Below the pieces are notes generated by a model, which did no database searches, was not told the origin of the DNA, and saw only the letters and a list, made by a program, of their open reading frames with translations. The translations under genes were made by a program, and so were the position numbers. From the NCBI GenBank assembly GCA_023055505.1, contig JALIRH010000008.1:3286001-3350000 (forward strand): a DNA stretch of 64,000 nt, in the 5' to 3' direction. Positions 20,816 through 31,885 of this stretch are shown piece by piece. Numbering within the stretch: position 1 is the first letter of the stretch; each line of letters opens with the position of its first letter. The DNA comes from Callipepla californica brunnescens. Lineage: Eukaryota; Chordata; Aves; Galliformes; Odontophoridae.

Positions 20816-23804
20816 CGATTATTCCACCACAATAATCTTTCTCGTTATACAGCCTGACTACCATGCTATTTGAACTGCTTATTCTGTTAACTGTACATCA
20901 GTTAATTATACAGCCCTGAAAGCCTTGTTCCTTTGGCCTTTTGTCCTGGGGCAAGCACTCCAGCCTCTGACCATACTTAGAGGTGGTCTTAGAGTGCTGA
21001 GCAGGGGAAGGTGTTTGCTGCTTGTGGTCCTGTAGGTGCTGGTACTCACCTGTAAATTGCCACCGAGTACAGCCCAGTAACCACAGCCCTCTGAGCATGA
21101 TCATCCAATCTGCTCTTTACCTGTTTGGTTGTCCATCCATTCAGATTTTAACTTCTCCAATTGAGGCCAGGGTAGTCTTGCTGGAGTAAATGTGAAAGGC
21201 ACTTGCTTTCTCTCCTGGGAGGCGATTTGCTTGGTCAGGCAGGTCAGCTGTGAAGTGGGCAACCGTGGTACAAGGTCAAAGGTAGGCCCTGATATATCAG
21301 GCTGAGAGATGAGAACCAGTGGGAAGTTGAATTTGGAATGCAGACATAGTAATGAGGGGGGGAAAAGTAACTTTTCTACCCCACTAGGGAATGGTGGGAT
21401 GCCAGGGGAGTCACATAACAGCCCAGTTAATATTTTAAATATTTGCTAAGTGAATGTACAGCCAGTTGTTCAGGGTAGTATTTGTCAAATGAGCTCAAAC
21501 AACAAATGCATTTGAGGAAATTGGATTTGTCCACCTGATATTGAATGAACAGGAGAGGAGGCTGAATTCATCAGATAAACTATACATCTGAACTGCTTGT
21601 TCTCCTCTATCCAAACTCAAGTCATTATTTTAGAGCAACTACAAGTGTTCTGGGCACTGTGGAAAATTTATAGGAAACAGATCTTGAGCTGCTGAAGCTC
21701 GCAGTCGGAGTGATGGACGTGGCAGATAGGGGAAGATTTAGCATTCAGCACTTTGCAGACGGAGGGCAGCCTGTCTCAGTCTGCAGAGCGATGGATTTCA
21801 GCGCTGCATCCCTATTAGCAATTCACCTGGTTTGTTTCATTGCAGGTGGCTGCAGCACAGTGGTGACAGCTGCCACCCCAGTGGTGTGGCTTGCACCTGG
21901 AGCCATGCAGAGGAAGCTGCTGGAGCCTGCAAGGAAGTGTTGGCTTTATGGGAAGTGGCAGGCCAGGTCTACTGGGACCTGAGCACAGCCTGGGACACAG
22001 GGTGCCTGGTTCAAATATCAGAAGGGGGCTCCCCAGGGCTAGCAGCTGGAGTCTGGGGGTGTTGCAGAGCAGAGGTCTCTAAAAAAAAGCTTGGATTAGT
22101 TGCTGAGAGAAGGAAAAACAGATGAGAGGTTTACTAGGTTGGGATTTGTTTCCGAGAAGAACAAATCCAGGGAATTATTTCAGAGAGAGATTCAGGAAAG
22201 AAATTATGCAGAATTACTGTCATCAGAGCACAAACGAGTTCCCAAATGGCTTGGGAAGCTGGGATCAGGACAGGAGGTGACTGCAGCTTGGAAACACGAG
22301 TTGTGGGGTAAGGAGCCAAACCTTCGTGCTGCAGAAGGCAGAAAGCTGAAACTGCAACTTAGGCTGGAAAAAGGATTTGGAGAAGTGAAGCAAGGCAGAC
22401 CTCCGCTGTAGCAGATGCAACTGAGCAAGCAGGGGAGAAATTGAGTGAGCAGCGTTCATCGCGTTCGCTCTGTAAGAGTCTCAGATGGGATCCCGAGGCC
22501 TGTGCGGTCACCTATTTCTTTCCTCAGACACCCAAATCTTTACAGTGGAGCTAAAATAATGCGTGTCGGGCTGGCATCAGGCTTCCTGTGCATAGAGAAA
22601 TTCCCTCTATTGCTGTCAGCGCAGTATCTCCCAGTATTTACTGCTTTAAGCATGCATGCAAACCTTTGGGGGCACAAGAAGATGTTAAAGGAGGACGAGG
22701 AGTTGTTACAAGAAAACCTGCACATTGTTATGCAATTTGGCTCCGACCACAGAACCAGGAGCCCAAAATAGTGTGACACCAGCTGTGCTCCTGCCTTTCT
22801 GACCCAGATGAAGGCTCCAAGTGGTTTCAAAGCTTATGTGGGGGGGAAAGGGTCACCCTTCCTGCTTGTACCCCCTGCAAGGTCCAGATGGATACTAGGA
22901 CTTCAGACTAAACTGGATCTGGAACCAGAGCTCCTGGTCTGTGGTGGCCAAGGAGGGTGGGCTGAGCTCACCAGTTCAGTGGGATCAGCATATGGCCCCA
23001 TTAAGGGGGTGAGGGAAGGATTTACTTCCCACAGTCTGAAAATTCACACTAGTGGTTTGGCTGCTTTTGCTCTGCGTGGAGTTCACCTTCCATGGAGGGA
23101 TTAAGTTTTCGAGAACTTCATCTCGCAGTTTCTGCTGCTGCACCTTGGATTTGGTCGAAAAATCTTGACCAGAGGCTGTGAGCGTGGGCTCTTCTTCTTC
23201 TGTCCTAGGAATGGTGACCTGACCCCACCAGCTCTGCAGCCTGGTGGGCTTTCTCTGGTGCACAGGACAGGGCTCCTCCATGGGAAACCCTCCCTGGGCT
23301 GCCCCAGTGCTGCAGACCAGACCCACCTTCTGGAGCTCAGTGCTCCCCCTGTGCTGAGCAGATGTGTTTGGGCAGGTGTGGTGTGGGATGGCTGCCAGGC
23401 TCCAGGACGAATGAGCCCTCCAAGGACAAGTCTGCAGTTCCGACAAGGGGGTATCAAGTGTTTTAGCTTCAGGGCAAATGCTGTCTGCTTTGTAACACAG
23501 CTGCCGATGAAATCATGTCCTTCTTATAGGGAACTCTGGAAAGAGGCATATCTTTTTTTTGTCTGTCCACTAACACACTGGCTTACCTGTTTTCCTTCTG
23601 GGGCCTGCAGCCTGGCTGAGGAACCTGTCTGGGCACTGTGCTGGTCGATGGCAAGCATCACCTGTGCTGTGCTGGGAAGCTTTAGCATTTTGTAGTGTCA
23701 CAGTGGGTGGAGGAGTGCTGTGTGGTTCTGCAGCCTCACTGATCTTCTTGCCTCATGTGTTATGTCATCTTCCTGGCTTCATTTTTCCTGAAGGGGAAAA
23801 AAAG
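20816..23804. other. Non-coding spacer
   Basis: No gene recognised. The longest frames are 23165-23695 (+, 176 codons) and 22985-23446 (-, 153). They overlap on opposite strands and neither has a domain. The Lys/Glu-rich frame at 22100-22411 is unremarkable. Nothing repeated was seen. Confidence 0.6.
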
Positions 23805-23930
23805 TAGGATCACAGAATTGTGGGGGTTGGAAGGGAACCTCTAGAGATCAAGTCCAACCCCCCTGCCAAAGCAGCTCCCTACACCAGGTTGCACAGGTAG
23901 GCATCCAGGTGGGTTTTGAACATCTATACC
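23805..23930 (-). mobile_element. CR1 LINE 3' fragment
   Basis: The plus strand begins 'ggatcacagaattgtggggg' and runs through 'ttggaagggaacctctagag', 'atcaagtccaacccccctgc' and 'caggtaggcatccaggtggg'. This is the antisense CR1 3' end and is among the better preserved copies. Only the 3'-most ~125 bp remain. Confidence 0.9.
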
Positions 23931-26900
23931 TGTGGCATGCTGTACACTGTGAGACAGCTGGCATTGGGAAGACCTTCAGGTTTGCAAGTGAGGTGACTTA
24001 CCCCAACGGAGAGAGATGTTCTGGCTGTAAAACTTGCCCTTGTGCAAAACAGTCCCAGCAGGATCCCATATGTGGAGCACAGGAGCCAGGCGCTGAGCTG
24101 TAACTCTGTCCCTGGGAGCAGGAGTCACTTGTCCCCAGGTCTCCCTGTGGCTTTGGGTTGAGGCCAAGAGAAGGGAGAGGAGGATGGAGCCTTACCTCTG
24201 ACTAGCAGCAGCTCCTTTTACACCTGTGCTTAAACTCTGGGCCAGATGCCTGGTGCCACTTTAGTCCCTGGCCTGGCTATATTAGAAGCAACACTAATCA
24301 GCCTTTAAATGCTAGAGACATTAAGAGAATTATCTCCATATTTTACAGCTCTCTTGCGAATATTTTGGTGTGAGGCAGATGCTAGACTGTGGGTATGACT
24401 CATGGAGTGGGGACTCTGCTTTACTGCGGGCTGTATCCTGAGGTCTTTCCCGTATTGCTGCATAATGTTGCCTAGCTCCAGACTCGGGACACTGAGTATT
24501 CTCCAAGCCCAGATTATTGTGTATAGCCCTTGTTGTATGATGCTGCAAATGAGCATGTGAGCTGCCCACCGTAATGAAAGGGCAGAGAAATTAACTTGAT
24601 AGAAGAGGCTGGAGGAAGCGGCTTGTTTGCAGTCTCCCCTAGGAGATCAGCATTCAGCGCCTTTATGGAGCAGGGTCTGCTGCTTGCTTTCATAAAAATC
24701 CTGTACGTTGCTGGCTTATTTAGAACTCATTTTACCCTGAACAAAGCAGGGACAAAGAAAAGCCTCTCTGACATAGCTAAGCTAGCCCTCTTGGACTTAA
24801 ACCTCCTGTTGAACCGAAGCTTCTGGAAACCTGTGCTTTACAGGAATCCCTCTGGTTGTGTTATCAGATTATTTTGGGGGTTGTTTTTCCTGATTTAACA
24901 GTCTGAATGAAGCCAGAATTTGCTTTCCTGGACCAGCCTGTTCACAAAGTGATGCCTGGAGCCTGCTCTGACAGCTGGCATCCCCTGCTTTACCTGACGT
25001 GTTAAACCACGTCATGGCCCAGTGTTATCCATCACTCCTGGATGGAAGGTGGGGAGCTCTAGCCTCTAGCTCCACCAGCCCACCCTGGCTCTTCCCAGCG
25101 CTCTGTGAGCTTGGGATGTGTTAAAAAAACTTCCTCTGCCCCAGCTTCCCTGCCTGCAGGAGTGAGTAGATTTTTCCTTATTGGCCTCAGCTGTGAAGAC
25201 GGATGAAAAGAAATTGCTCAGGGCTGTATTTGCACTTTCTTCTGGACCTGCTGAGTGGTTTCCCTGAGAGATTCGTGGTGCAGGGAAGACAGTGCAGTGT
25301 AGAACCTTCCACTCTCCCCTTTCAACATTGTTTGTTTTTTGGTCACATCTTTCTGAGAAATGTTTTATTTAGGAAGAAAGAGGTTAGCTTTTCCCTCCCG
25401 GTCAAAAAGGAAAACATTTTCTTTAAAACAAAGCAAGCAACAGAGAATTGGAATTATTTTTATAATGTTTAAGCTTTGTCAAAACCCCATTTTCCTATGA
25501 GAGAAGAGATGGAGAGAGGGAGCAAGGCCAAGGAAAGCCTCTGACTCGTGTCAGGTGCTTACGTGCATGAGCATAATTTGTACTCTGCTTCTCCTTCTTG
25601 TCCTCTCACCACGTTCCCTCTGACAGAGTGTCCCTTCCAGGGCCTCCAACCTCTCACGTCCTTACAGTTTCCCCACAGCACTGAGTATTCACCATATTCC
25701 ATGCGCTCTCTCACTCCACCATTGGCCCTTGATCTTCCAGATGGACTCTTGGCCACTCTTTTATATCCTCCTTGCCATAACTATGTCTGTTCCCCTCTCG
25801 CCTTCTCCTAAATCAAGCTGAATTCCCCACTGTCACAGTGCTGGGGCTGTGTTACGGAGTGAGCTGGCATTGCCCCCTGCAGAAATCTCCATCTGCAGGT
25901 GGATTTTCTCGGCTTCTCTCTCTCTCTCCATTCTTGGCTCCTCTGTTTGAGTCTGAAGCGGTGATTTAGCAGAATTTGTTTTGACAATAGCAAGGGATAT
26001 TCCCAGCCAATTAAAAATATGGTAATGGAAAGATGGGAAGGAAATGCGGCGCTTCCTCTGCTTGAGGGGTTTGTTGTTAGCTGTTGCTGTGCTTAAAGGG
26101 ATTAAAAGTGCATGCTACAAGTCCATGTCAGATTGAATGTTAAGCTCCCAAGCTACAGCCATGCTCTTGAGAGCAGAGAAACAATAATTCATTACGGTCT
26201 GGGATAGAAGGATTACTTCAGTAATTTGCTTATTGACAGGCATTCTTTCTCACGCAGGCACGAACATGCATGCACACAAGCACATGCAATTACAAGGCAT
26301 TTTATTAGCATCTCGTGCTGCAGATGGTCGAAATCAAGGATCATTCACAGAACTTGGCCTCAGAAGCGATGTCCGAGATGCTGTGTGCTGCCAAGGATGG
26401 GCTGGGTGTTGAAGGGCGGAGGTTCTGGGAGATGTGAGCTCACATTTCTCCTCCCACAGAAGGTTTGGTACTTCTGTGCTTATTTCTCTCCAGAGTACAT
26501 CTGTCAGCTGCAAGTAATGGGTGGCCCAAATGGCTCATCCTCCTCTTCCTCAGGGATCCTGTGGTGGTGCTTGGTGCTGTGTCAGGCAGTACCAGCTCCT
26601 GATTCCTGTGCCCAAGTTTTCAGCCTGTCCGTGAGCTCTATGAGCAGTTCATTCTATGCCAATGGGACAGTGTGGGCACAGCAAGACTGAACTCCTGCCA
26701 TGTCCTCTCAGGCAAAACACCTCCTGCCTGCCCCCCCCCCCAGGTGAAACCTGAGGGCTGACATGCACAACCACATGCGATTGAACTGATTTTTTTGCCA
26801 GGAGCTGGAGATGCATGTAAAGGGTTACATCAGACAGGGAGCCAAGACTGACTTTATAGCATTGCTGTTTTTTAACAGGCAGCCCAGACTTGTAATATCA

Positions 26901-28554
26901 GCACTTACTGAATTAATTTGCTATGTAGTGCCGGTAAAGCTCAAAGTTCTTTCAGTGAATTCCAGTTTTGAGAAAAATCAAGAAAGTAATTACTTGGCTT
27001 GGTCATTAATTACTCACTACTGGACATTTTCGAAAGTGAAGTATGAAAAGCCTGAGGCAGCTATTAAGGGTAGCTCTAATGCTATTGATCTATTTGTGTT
27101 TATTGTGGAATTTCTCTGCCTTTATGACATTTCATTGAACTAGAGGATAGAGGTGTGTGGGGCCAGGGAGCATGAGCTGCTCTGTGCCATGCCTGCCCTC
27201 CTGGTGGGACAGGTAACTTCTCAGTGTCCCCGAGGAGGGCCTGGTTTGTGGCTGGGGACTGGCCACGCAGCAGGGGCTGCAATGCTCCAGCATTGCTTAG
27301 GGCTCTGCCTGGGCAACCCCTGCCTGGAGTTGTGCCACTGGTCCAACTAACCCACCCCAGGAGGGGAAAGAGAAGCAGAGCCAAGCTAAGCAGCTTGCCT
27401 GCAGCCCTGGGGAAGGTCGGAAGCATCCAGATCTCTTAACACCCAGGTCTGCTCAGTTCTTAAACAGACCAGCTGTCTTGAATCACTTTCACTGGCACTT
27501 CCATCACTGTTTTTGAGTGGTGACAGTTCCCCAAACCTTCCCCCTGCTACAGACAACTCCCAACACCTGCTTCTTCCACTTATGGCTCCCATCTCATGGT
27601 GCCCCCCCGCTATGGCTATCCACAGTATTTTTTGGAATTAAAGCTTCTCTGGAAGGAAAGTTAGCTACCAAGGAATCTGGGTGGCAGGCAGGCATGCCTT
27701 GGGTGGTGATGTGTGCTGCTTTGCTCCATTCCCCTACAGCATCCAGGGTGATCTGTTTCCTATTCCCACAAAGTGGCACAGCCTGCTTGCCACCTCTGCA
27801 TGTTGTAATGTTGGTGAGAGGGAAAGGTGTAAGTCAACAGCAGCGTGACAGTCCTCTGGTGAGTTGGAAGTGCAGGAGGGAATGGTAACAGCTTCTGGAA
27901 AAGGGCAGGATTGTCATTTGGCTTCCAGGGGTTTCTCGAGGCAGACGAGGTCTCCCAAGGCTGGTGTTGGTTGGGTCAGGGTTTGTTCTGGCTCTGTTCC
28001 CAGCAGTGAAAGATATGGTCTTTCCATGTACAAACTCAGACAGAAAATGCCTCTGTGCCATTATTATTTTTTCCCGTACCCTGAAGAACAGGGAAAAGCA
28101 ACAAGCATTTAACAGCGCCAAAGGGATGCAGCTGCTCAGCTAGTGCCTCCTGGCCTTTCTCCTTCTCCCATCATATTTGGTATGCAAAACCGAATCACAC
28201 CCTTCTCACCCGCTTCCCACTGGGGGAAAGGTGGCCTTTAAATCATAATATGATTGCAGACGATGTTGCAGAAGGGGAAAATGAGATGAACTTTAAACTC
28301 CCCTTCGCTTTACAAATTTGTTCATGTCTTCCCTCATAGCTGCTTAGTCATGCCTATTAGATTTACCATTTTCTAGAAAGGAAGAGTGGAAGGGAATTTT
28401 ATTATCTCTTCAGCATCTGACTTGGTGCCTTCCTCCCCTCCTTTGTGTGATTTAATCAGAAATTTGCAGAGGTTTTGATTGGACTCCTTTGATCTTAGCG
28501 CAGAGTCCCCCAGGTACGGGTTCGTTAGTTCTCATTAGGAGAGGCAGCGTTTTT
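23931..28554. other. Long non-coding spacer
   Basis: No gene recognised in about 4.6 kb. The longest frame is 26226-26690 (+, 154 codons), Ser/Cys-rich, with no domain. AT-rich patches at about 26160-26310 and 26890-27030 (for example GGTCATTAATTACTC near 27001) could be small regulatory elements but are less distinct than others. A run of eleven C is at 26731-26741. Confidence 0.55.
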
Positions 28555-28980
28555 CTGTGATGGTGCACGTCCTTGTACAGCTAATTGAAGAACCATCACA
28601 GGCACTTTATTGCTTCGTTACTTTTCACGGGTGCCTTAGATGCCTTACAATGACCGACCAGGTTGGAAATGAGCAGTATAGAAAACAAAGAAGGGAAGGG
28701 ACCAGTTGTTTAATTAATTAGCAACTGCTGAAGGAAACACTTTGCATTTTTCCATGCAGACGGTGCAAAACTGTGCTACTGGATGAAATTAAGAAAATGA
28801 AATCAAGAACTTGGCAAGTTGCACAAGGAGGCTGGGTCTGTATTTGCATATCAAAGGTAGCCAGAATTCTTGGAACAGTCACACGCATTTTGAAAGGGGC
28901 TTTGCACTTTGTTCGAAGAGTTAAATCAGTTTTGGGCTATTAGAGTTTGCAGAAGGAGAGCTGATTTGCATATGTGCTGT
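28555..28980. promoter_or_regulatory. Candidate enhancer with octamer sites and an OCT-SOX/LEF composite
   Basis: An AT-rich block with CAGCTAATTGAAG near 28578, GTTTAATTAATTAGC near 28709 and two perfect octamers, ATTTGCAT at 28842-28849 and 28964-28971. The first is followed at once by ATCAAAG, giving ATTTGCATATCAAAG (28842-28856). This differs by one base from the classical OCT4-SOX2 composite ATTTGCATAACAAAG. On the minus strand CTTTGAT is also a TCF/LEF core. TTTGCAT at 28741-28747 adds a weaker site. Motif syntax supports an enhancer, but activity is inferred. Confidence 0.42.
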
Positions 28981-29857
28981 CGGTGGGGATCTCATACCTC
29001 AGCCTGGCACGTCCCCAAATTGGACATCAGACAAGATGGCCACGGGCCTGCTCCTGCCTGTCAGCTCTCCCGGTCTTGGATCTGCAGTGATGGGATGGAG
29101 GAAATGGAAAGGAATGGGCAGGAGGGAGAATATTTAATAGCAAAGAAGAAGTTCTCCGCAGCGGGCGGAGAGCCAGCAGGTCTGCACCAGCCGTGGAGGA
29201 GCCTGTACTCAGAACAGGTCACAGAGCTGGATCTCAGCCCTGGCACTTCTGCAGCCATTTCAATTAATGTCATTGTTCTAGGCAGAGCTCCTGGATGGAA
29301 AATGTGCACTACTGTGAAATGTGATAGTGTTGTGCCCTGGGGTTCTTCTTTGGAAAGCGCTGAAATGCGCAGTGCCGTTTCTGGAGGTGTGGGATGCGTG
29401 TGAGAGGATATGGCACCTAGGGGCTCCTGGCCAGCTGCTGCCAGAATGGTACCCAGTGACGCAAGCTGAAGATGGCAGAGGCCTGTGTGTGTGCAAGATG
29501 TGTATTTAGCTCTCCTTCATGTATTTCTCTCTGCAAAAAAAAAAAAAAAAAAGTATTTAGATGCTGGAATAGATGATGTTGAGGAGACGTGATCAGTTTT
29601 CCCCTCACTAGAAATCATTCAGGCAGTGTTGGATACCAGTGTAAAAGATATGCTGTAATTCCACCAAAGGCACTGTTTTCTGTGGGGACTGTCTTGCCAG
29701 CCATGGGCTAAATAGCCAGACTTTGTGGTAACATCAGGCTCTCCTGACGTTATTGCTGAGAGCTGTCTACCACGTATTTGTCCCTGACTCCAGCCAACAC
29801 TTGTGACTGGATTGTCAAGCCTGTTCTGTCTGGCTGAGTCCCTGTGTTGGTGAACAG
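28981..29857. other. Non-coding spacer
   Basis: No gene recognised. The frame 28909-29403 (+, 164 codons) has no domain. An 18-base A run at 29535-29552 does not follow a recognisable retrotransposed sequence. Confidence 0.55.
29535..29552 (+). repeat. Poly-A tract (18 A)
   Basis: An uninterrupted run of 18 adenines. The sequence immediately upstream is not a recognisable SINE, LINE or processed pseudogene, so it is treated as a simple repeat. Confidence 0.9.
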
Positions 29858-30130
29858 GTCATGGAATTACAGAGTCACAGAATATACTGAGCTGCAAGGG
29901 GCGAATGATGACCATGTAGCCTAGCTCCTACCTCTGCACAGGAATATCCATAAATCAAACATTTCTGAGAGCTTGTCCAAACACTTCTTGAATGGCCTTG
30001 TGTCACTGCTTGCCTTGGAGAACATAGCTTGAGGACCCCACCAAGACTTTGGATTTAGAGCTTCCCCAAGCACCTCCTGATGGGAAGGAGCTTGTCCCTA
30101 AGGGACAGAGAATGAGGGGTTAATTCTGTC
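29858..30130 (-). mobile_element. CR1 LINE 3' fragment
   Basis: The plus strand starts 'atggaattacagagtcacag' and continues with 'agcttgtccaaacacttctt' and 'gaatggccttgtgtcactgc'. It then reaches 'ctgatgggaaggagcttgtc'. This follows the antisense order of a diverged CR1 subfamily, covering the 3' end and part of the region upstream. Many substitutions indicate age. Confidence 0.75.
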
Positions 30131-30394
30131 ACGGCTCTGCATATGTGCTTGTTCACAGCCTGATAGAAGCCATGAGAATCACTGTTTATGCTTGTTTTAT
30201 CTAGTATGTCTTTGTGCATCTGTTGGGCATGGGAGAGCCTACCCTGCAACCTGGTTTGGCCACTCCTGATGTCTTCTTCAGTCCTTGGTTGTTGGGTGTG
30301 CAGTCTGCTTACAGTGTCAAACGTAAACGGCTTTAGAGAGCAGAAAGATGCTGCATATATTCTCCTCCTTATTTATCATTTCATTTGCTGTGTC
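30131..30394. other. Spacer between CR1 fragment and dispersed repeat
   Basis: No gene recognised. This could be a further degraded continuation of the adjacent CR1, but no block could be aligned by eye. Confidence 0.4.
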
Positions 30395-30650
30395 TGAGGG
30401 GGACTGTATGGGGACAGCTGAGTCACAGCCTGAACCACTGACTGACCACTTGAAGGAAAGACCTGGCCAGTTTTCCTGGGAGAACAGGTGAAGACAATTC
30501 ACCTACATGACCAGAAGAGGTGGAGCCAGGCTCCAGTCCTCTTAGATCTCATTTAAGGGCTGACCGCCACTGAGAAGGGATCTCTTGTTGGAGATCAGAT
30601 CCTCTCTGCGAGCCTAGATCCTCAGAGATGGGTGAGCATTCATCTCTCCA
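30395..30650 (+). repeat. Dispersed repeat, copy 2 (possible solo LTR-like element)
   Basis: This is the direct-orientation partner of 20570-20815. It shares 'catttaagggctgacc' (30550-30565) and, just before it, the palindromic GGAGCCAGGCTCC (30522-30534). It also shares 'agatgggtgagcattca' at its right end and 'ccactgactgaccac' near its left. The upstream 'gagggggactgtatggggac' aligns loosely with 'cccctgtataggaactg' of copy 1. No coding sequence is associated. Length and the TATA-like 'catttaag' suggest an LTR, but this is inference. Confidence 0.6.
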
Positions 30651-31699
30651 TCCTTTTGTAACATCTTGTTTGCTCTGTTCCCTTTGCCTTTACAGGAGCA
30701 CATAGAGCAGTGGGAGGAAAGGGTGTGAAGAATGAGTAAAGAGCAGAAAAGCCCTTTAGCCATTCATCACCATTGTGGAGATACCTTGGTATGGCTGCCA
30801 GACAGGAACATGCACTCCCCCAGCCTCCTGATCACATTATTATATTACGCTTGATGTTCCTTTTTTTTCCTACTAATATGTTATTTTTGGCCTGACAGTT
30901 TTATGAAGGAGAAAAGAGAACTAGAGATTGAAATGCGCACCCCAACAGGCACAGTGTTCATTCCTTATCTGCTAGGGACAGGTCTGCCTCAGACTCTGAA
31001 TATCAGCTGACTGAACTGCAATCTCCAGCAGCTCACTTTGCCACCAAAGGGAGATCTCCAGTTTGCTGAGGTGAGGAGATGGGGCAGGATCAGGTCTGGA
31101 AAATCCATCCTCCAGCAATCTCACTTTCCTGGCTTCCTGGTCTCTGCAGGGATGTTCAGTTAAGAGTGGCCTGATAACTCCAACTATCTGGGATGTTGCT
31201 GATATGGTGGGTGTATGGTGATCTGATTGATCACATCATCACCCTTAGTGCCTGGTTCTTGTGGACCATGCTCTATAGATCGTTACGGCTGATGTCCTCT
31301 CTGAGTAAGGGTTGGTGGAAGAGCAGTGACCCCAGGAGACTAAGTGCTGGTTTCGTTTTGCAGAGAGGAAGAAGGGAAATGAAGAAATTTGTGGAGGGGA
31401 AATGCCATGTCAGGCACAGCCACTAGTTATTGTCCTGCATTCAAAGGCCACCGGGCAGAAGGAAGTGTGTGTGGGAAGTGGGAGAGGCAGGAATGAAACC
31501 TAAAAAATTGCGTGTTGTGATTGTGAAAGTGGAAAAAAGGAGTGTGAAAAGGGCAGGAGTTCAGCTGAGCTGGGTATTTGCTGGTGAAATGTAAAAGGGA
31601 AAACGCAAAAAAATAAAATGTTGGGAATGAAACTGAGAGGGAAAGCATTCCAATCTGGAAATGATAGCTCTTGTCTGATCTGAGTTCCATGATTTATCA
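30651..31699. other. Non-coding spacer
   Basis: No gene recognised. Frames are under 90 codons. The purine-rich stretch 31440-31640 (AAGTGGAAAAAAGG-type) has no clear repeat unit. Confidence 0.55.
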
Positions 31700-31885
31700 A
31701 TGAGAGTGGTGAGGTTGCCCAGGGATGTGGTGGATGTGCCATCCCTGAGGCTTTTGCTCCAGGCTGAATCAGGCCCTGGGTAACATGATCAAGCTCTTCA
31801 TGTCCATGTTCTTTTCACAGGAGTTGGGCCAGACGATCTCTGAAGGTCCCTTCCAACTCTAAGGATTCCATGATTCCACGATCCT
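31700..31885 (+). mobile_element. CR1 LINE 3' fragment
   Basis: Sense-order CR1 3' end: 'gaggttgcccagggatgtgg', then 'tgccatccctgaggcttttg', then 'caggctgaatcaggccctgg'. It ends with 'ctctgaaggtcccttccaac' and 'ccatgattccacgatcc'. The final tandem octamer-like repeat of CR1 is recognisable (CCATGATT CCACGATC). It is 5'-truncated. Confidence 0.9.

Noticed and set aside
22008..22017. GGTTCAAATA, possible tRNA B box
   Set aside because: Mismatch at the conserved C, and no cloverleaf can be drawn.
29535..29552. Poly-A as tail of a processed pseudogene or SINE
   Set aside because: The upstream sequence matches no known transcript or SINE head that I recognise, and no target-site duplication was seen.
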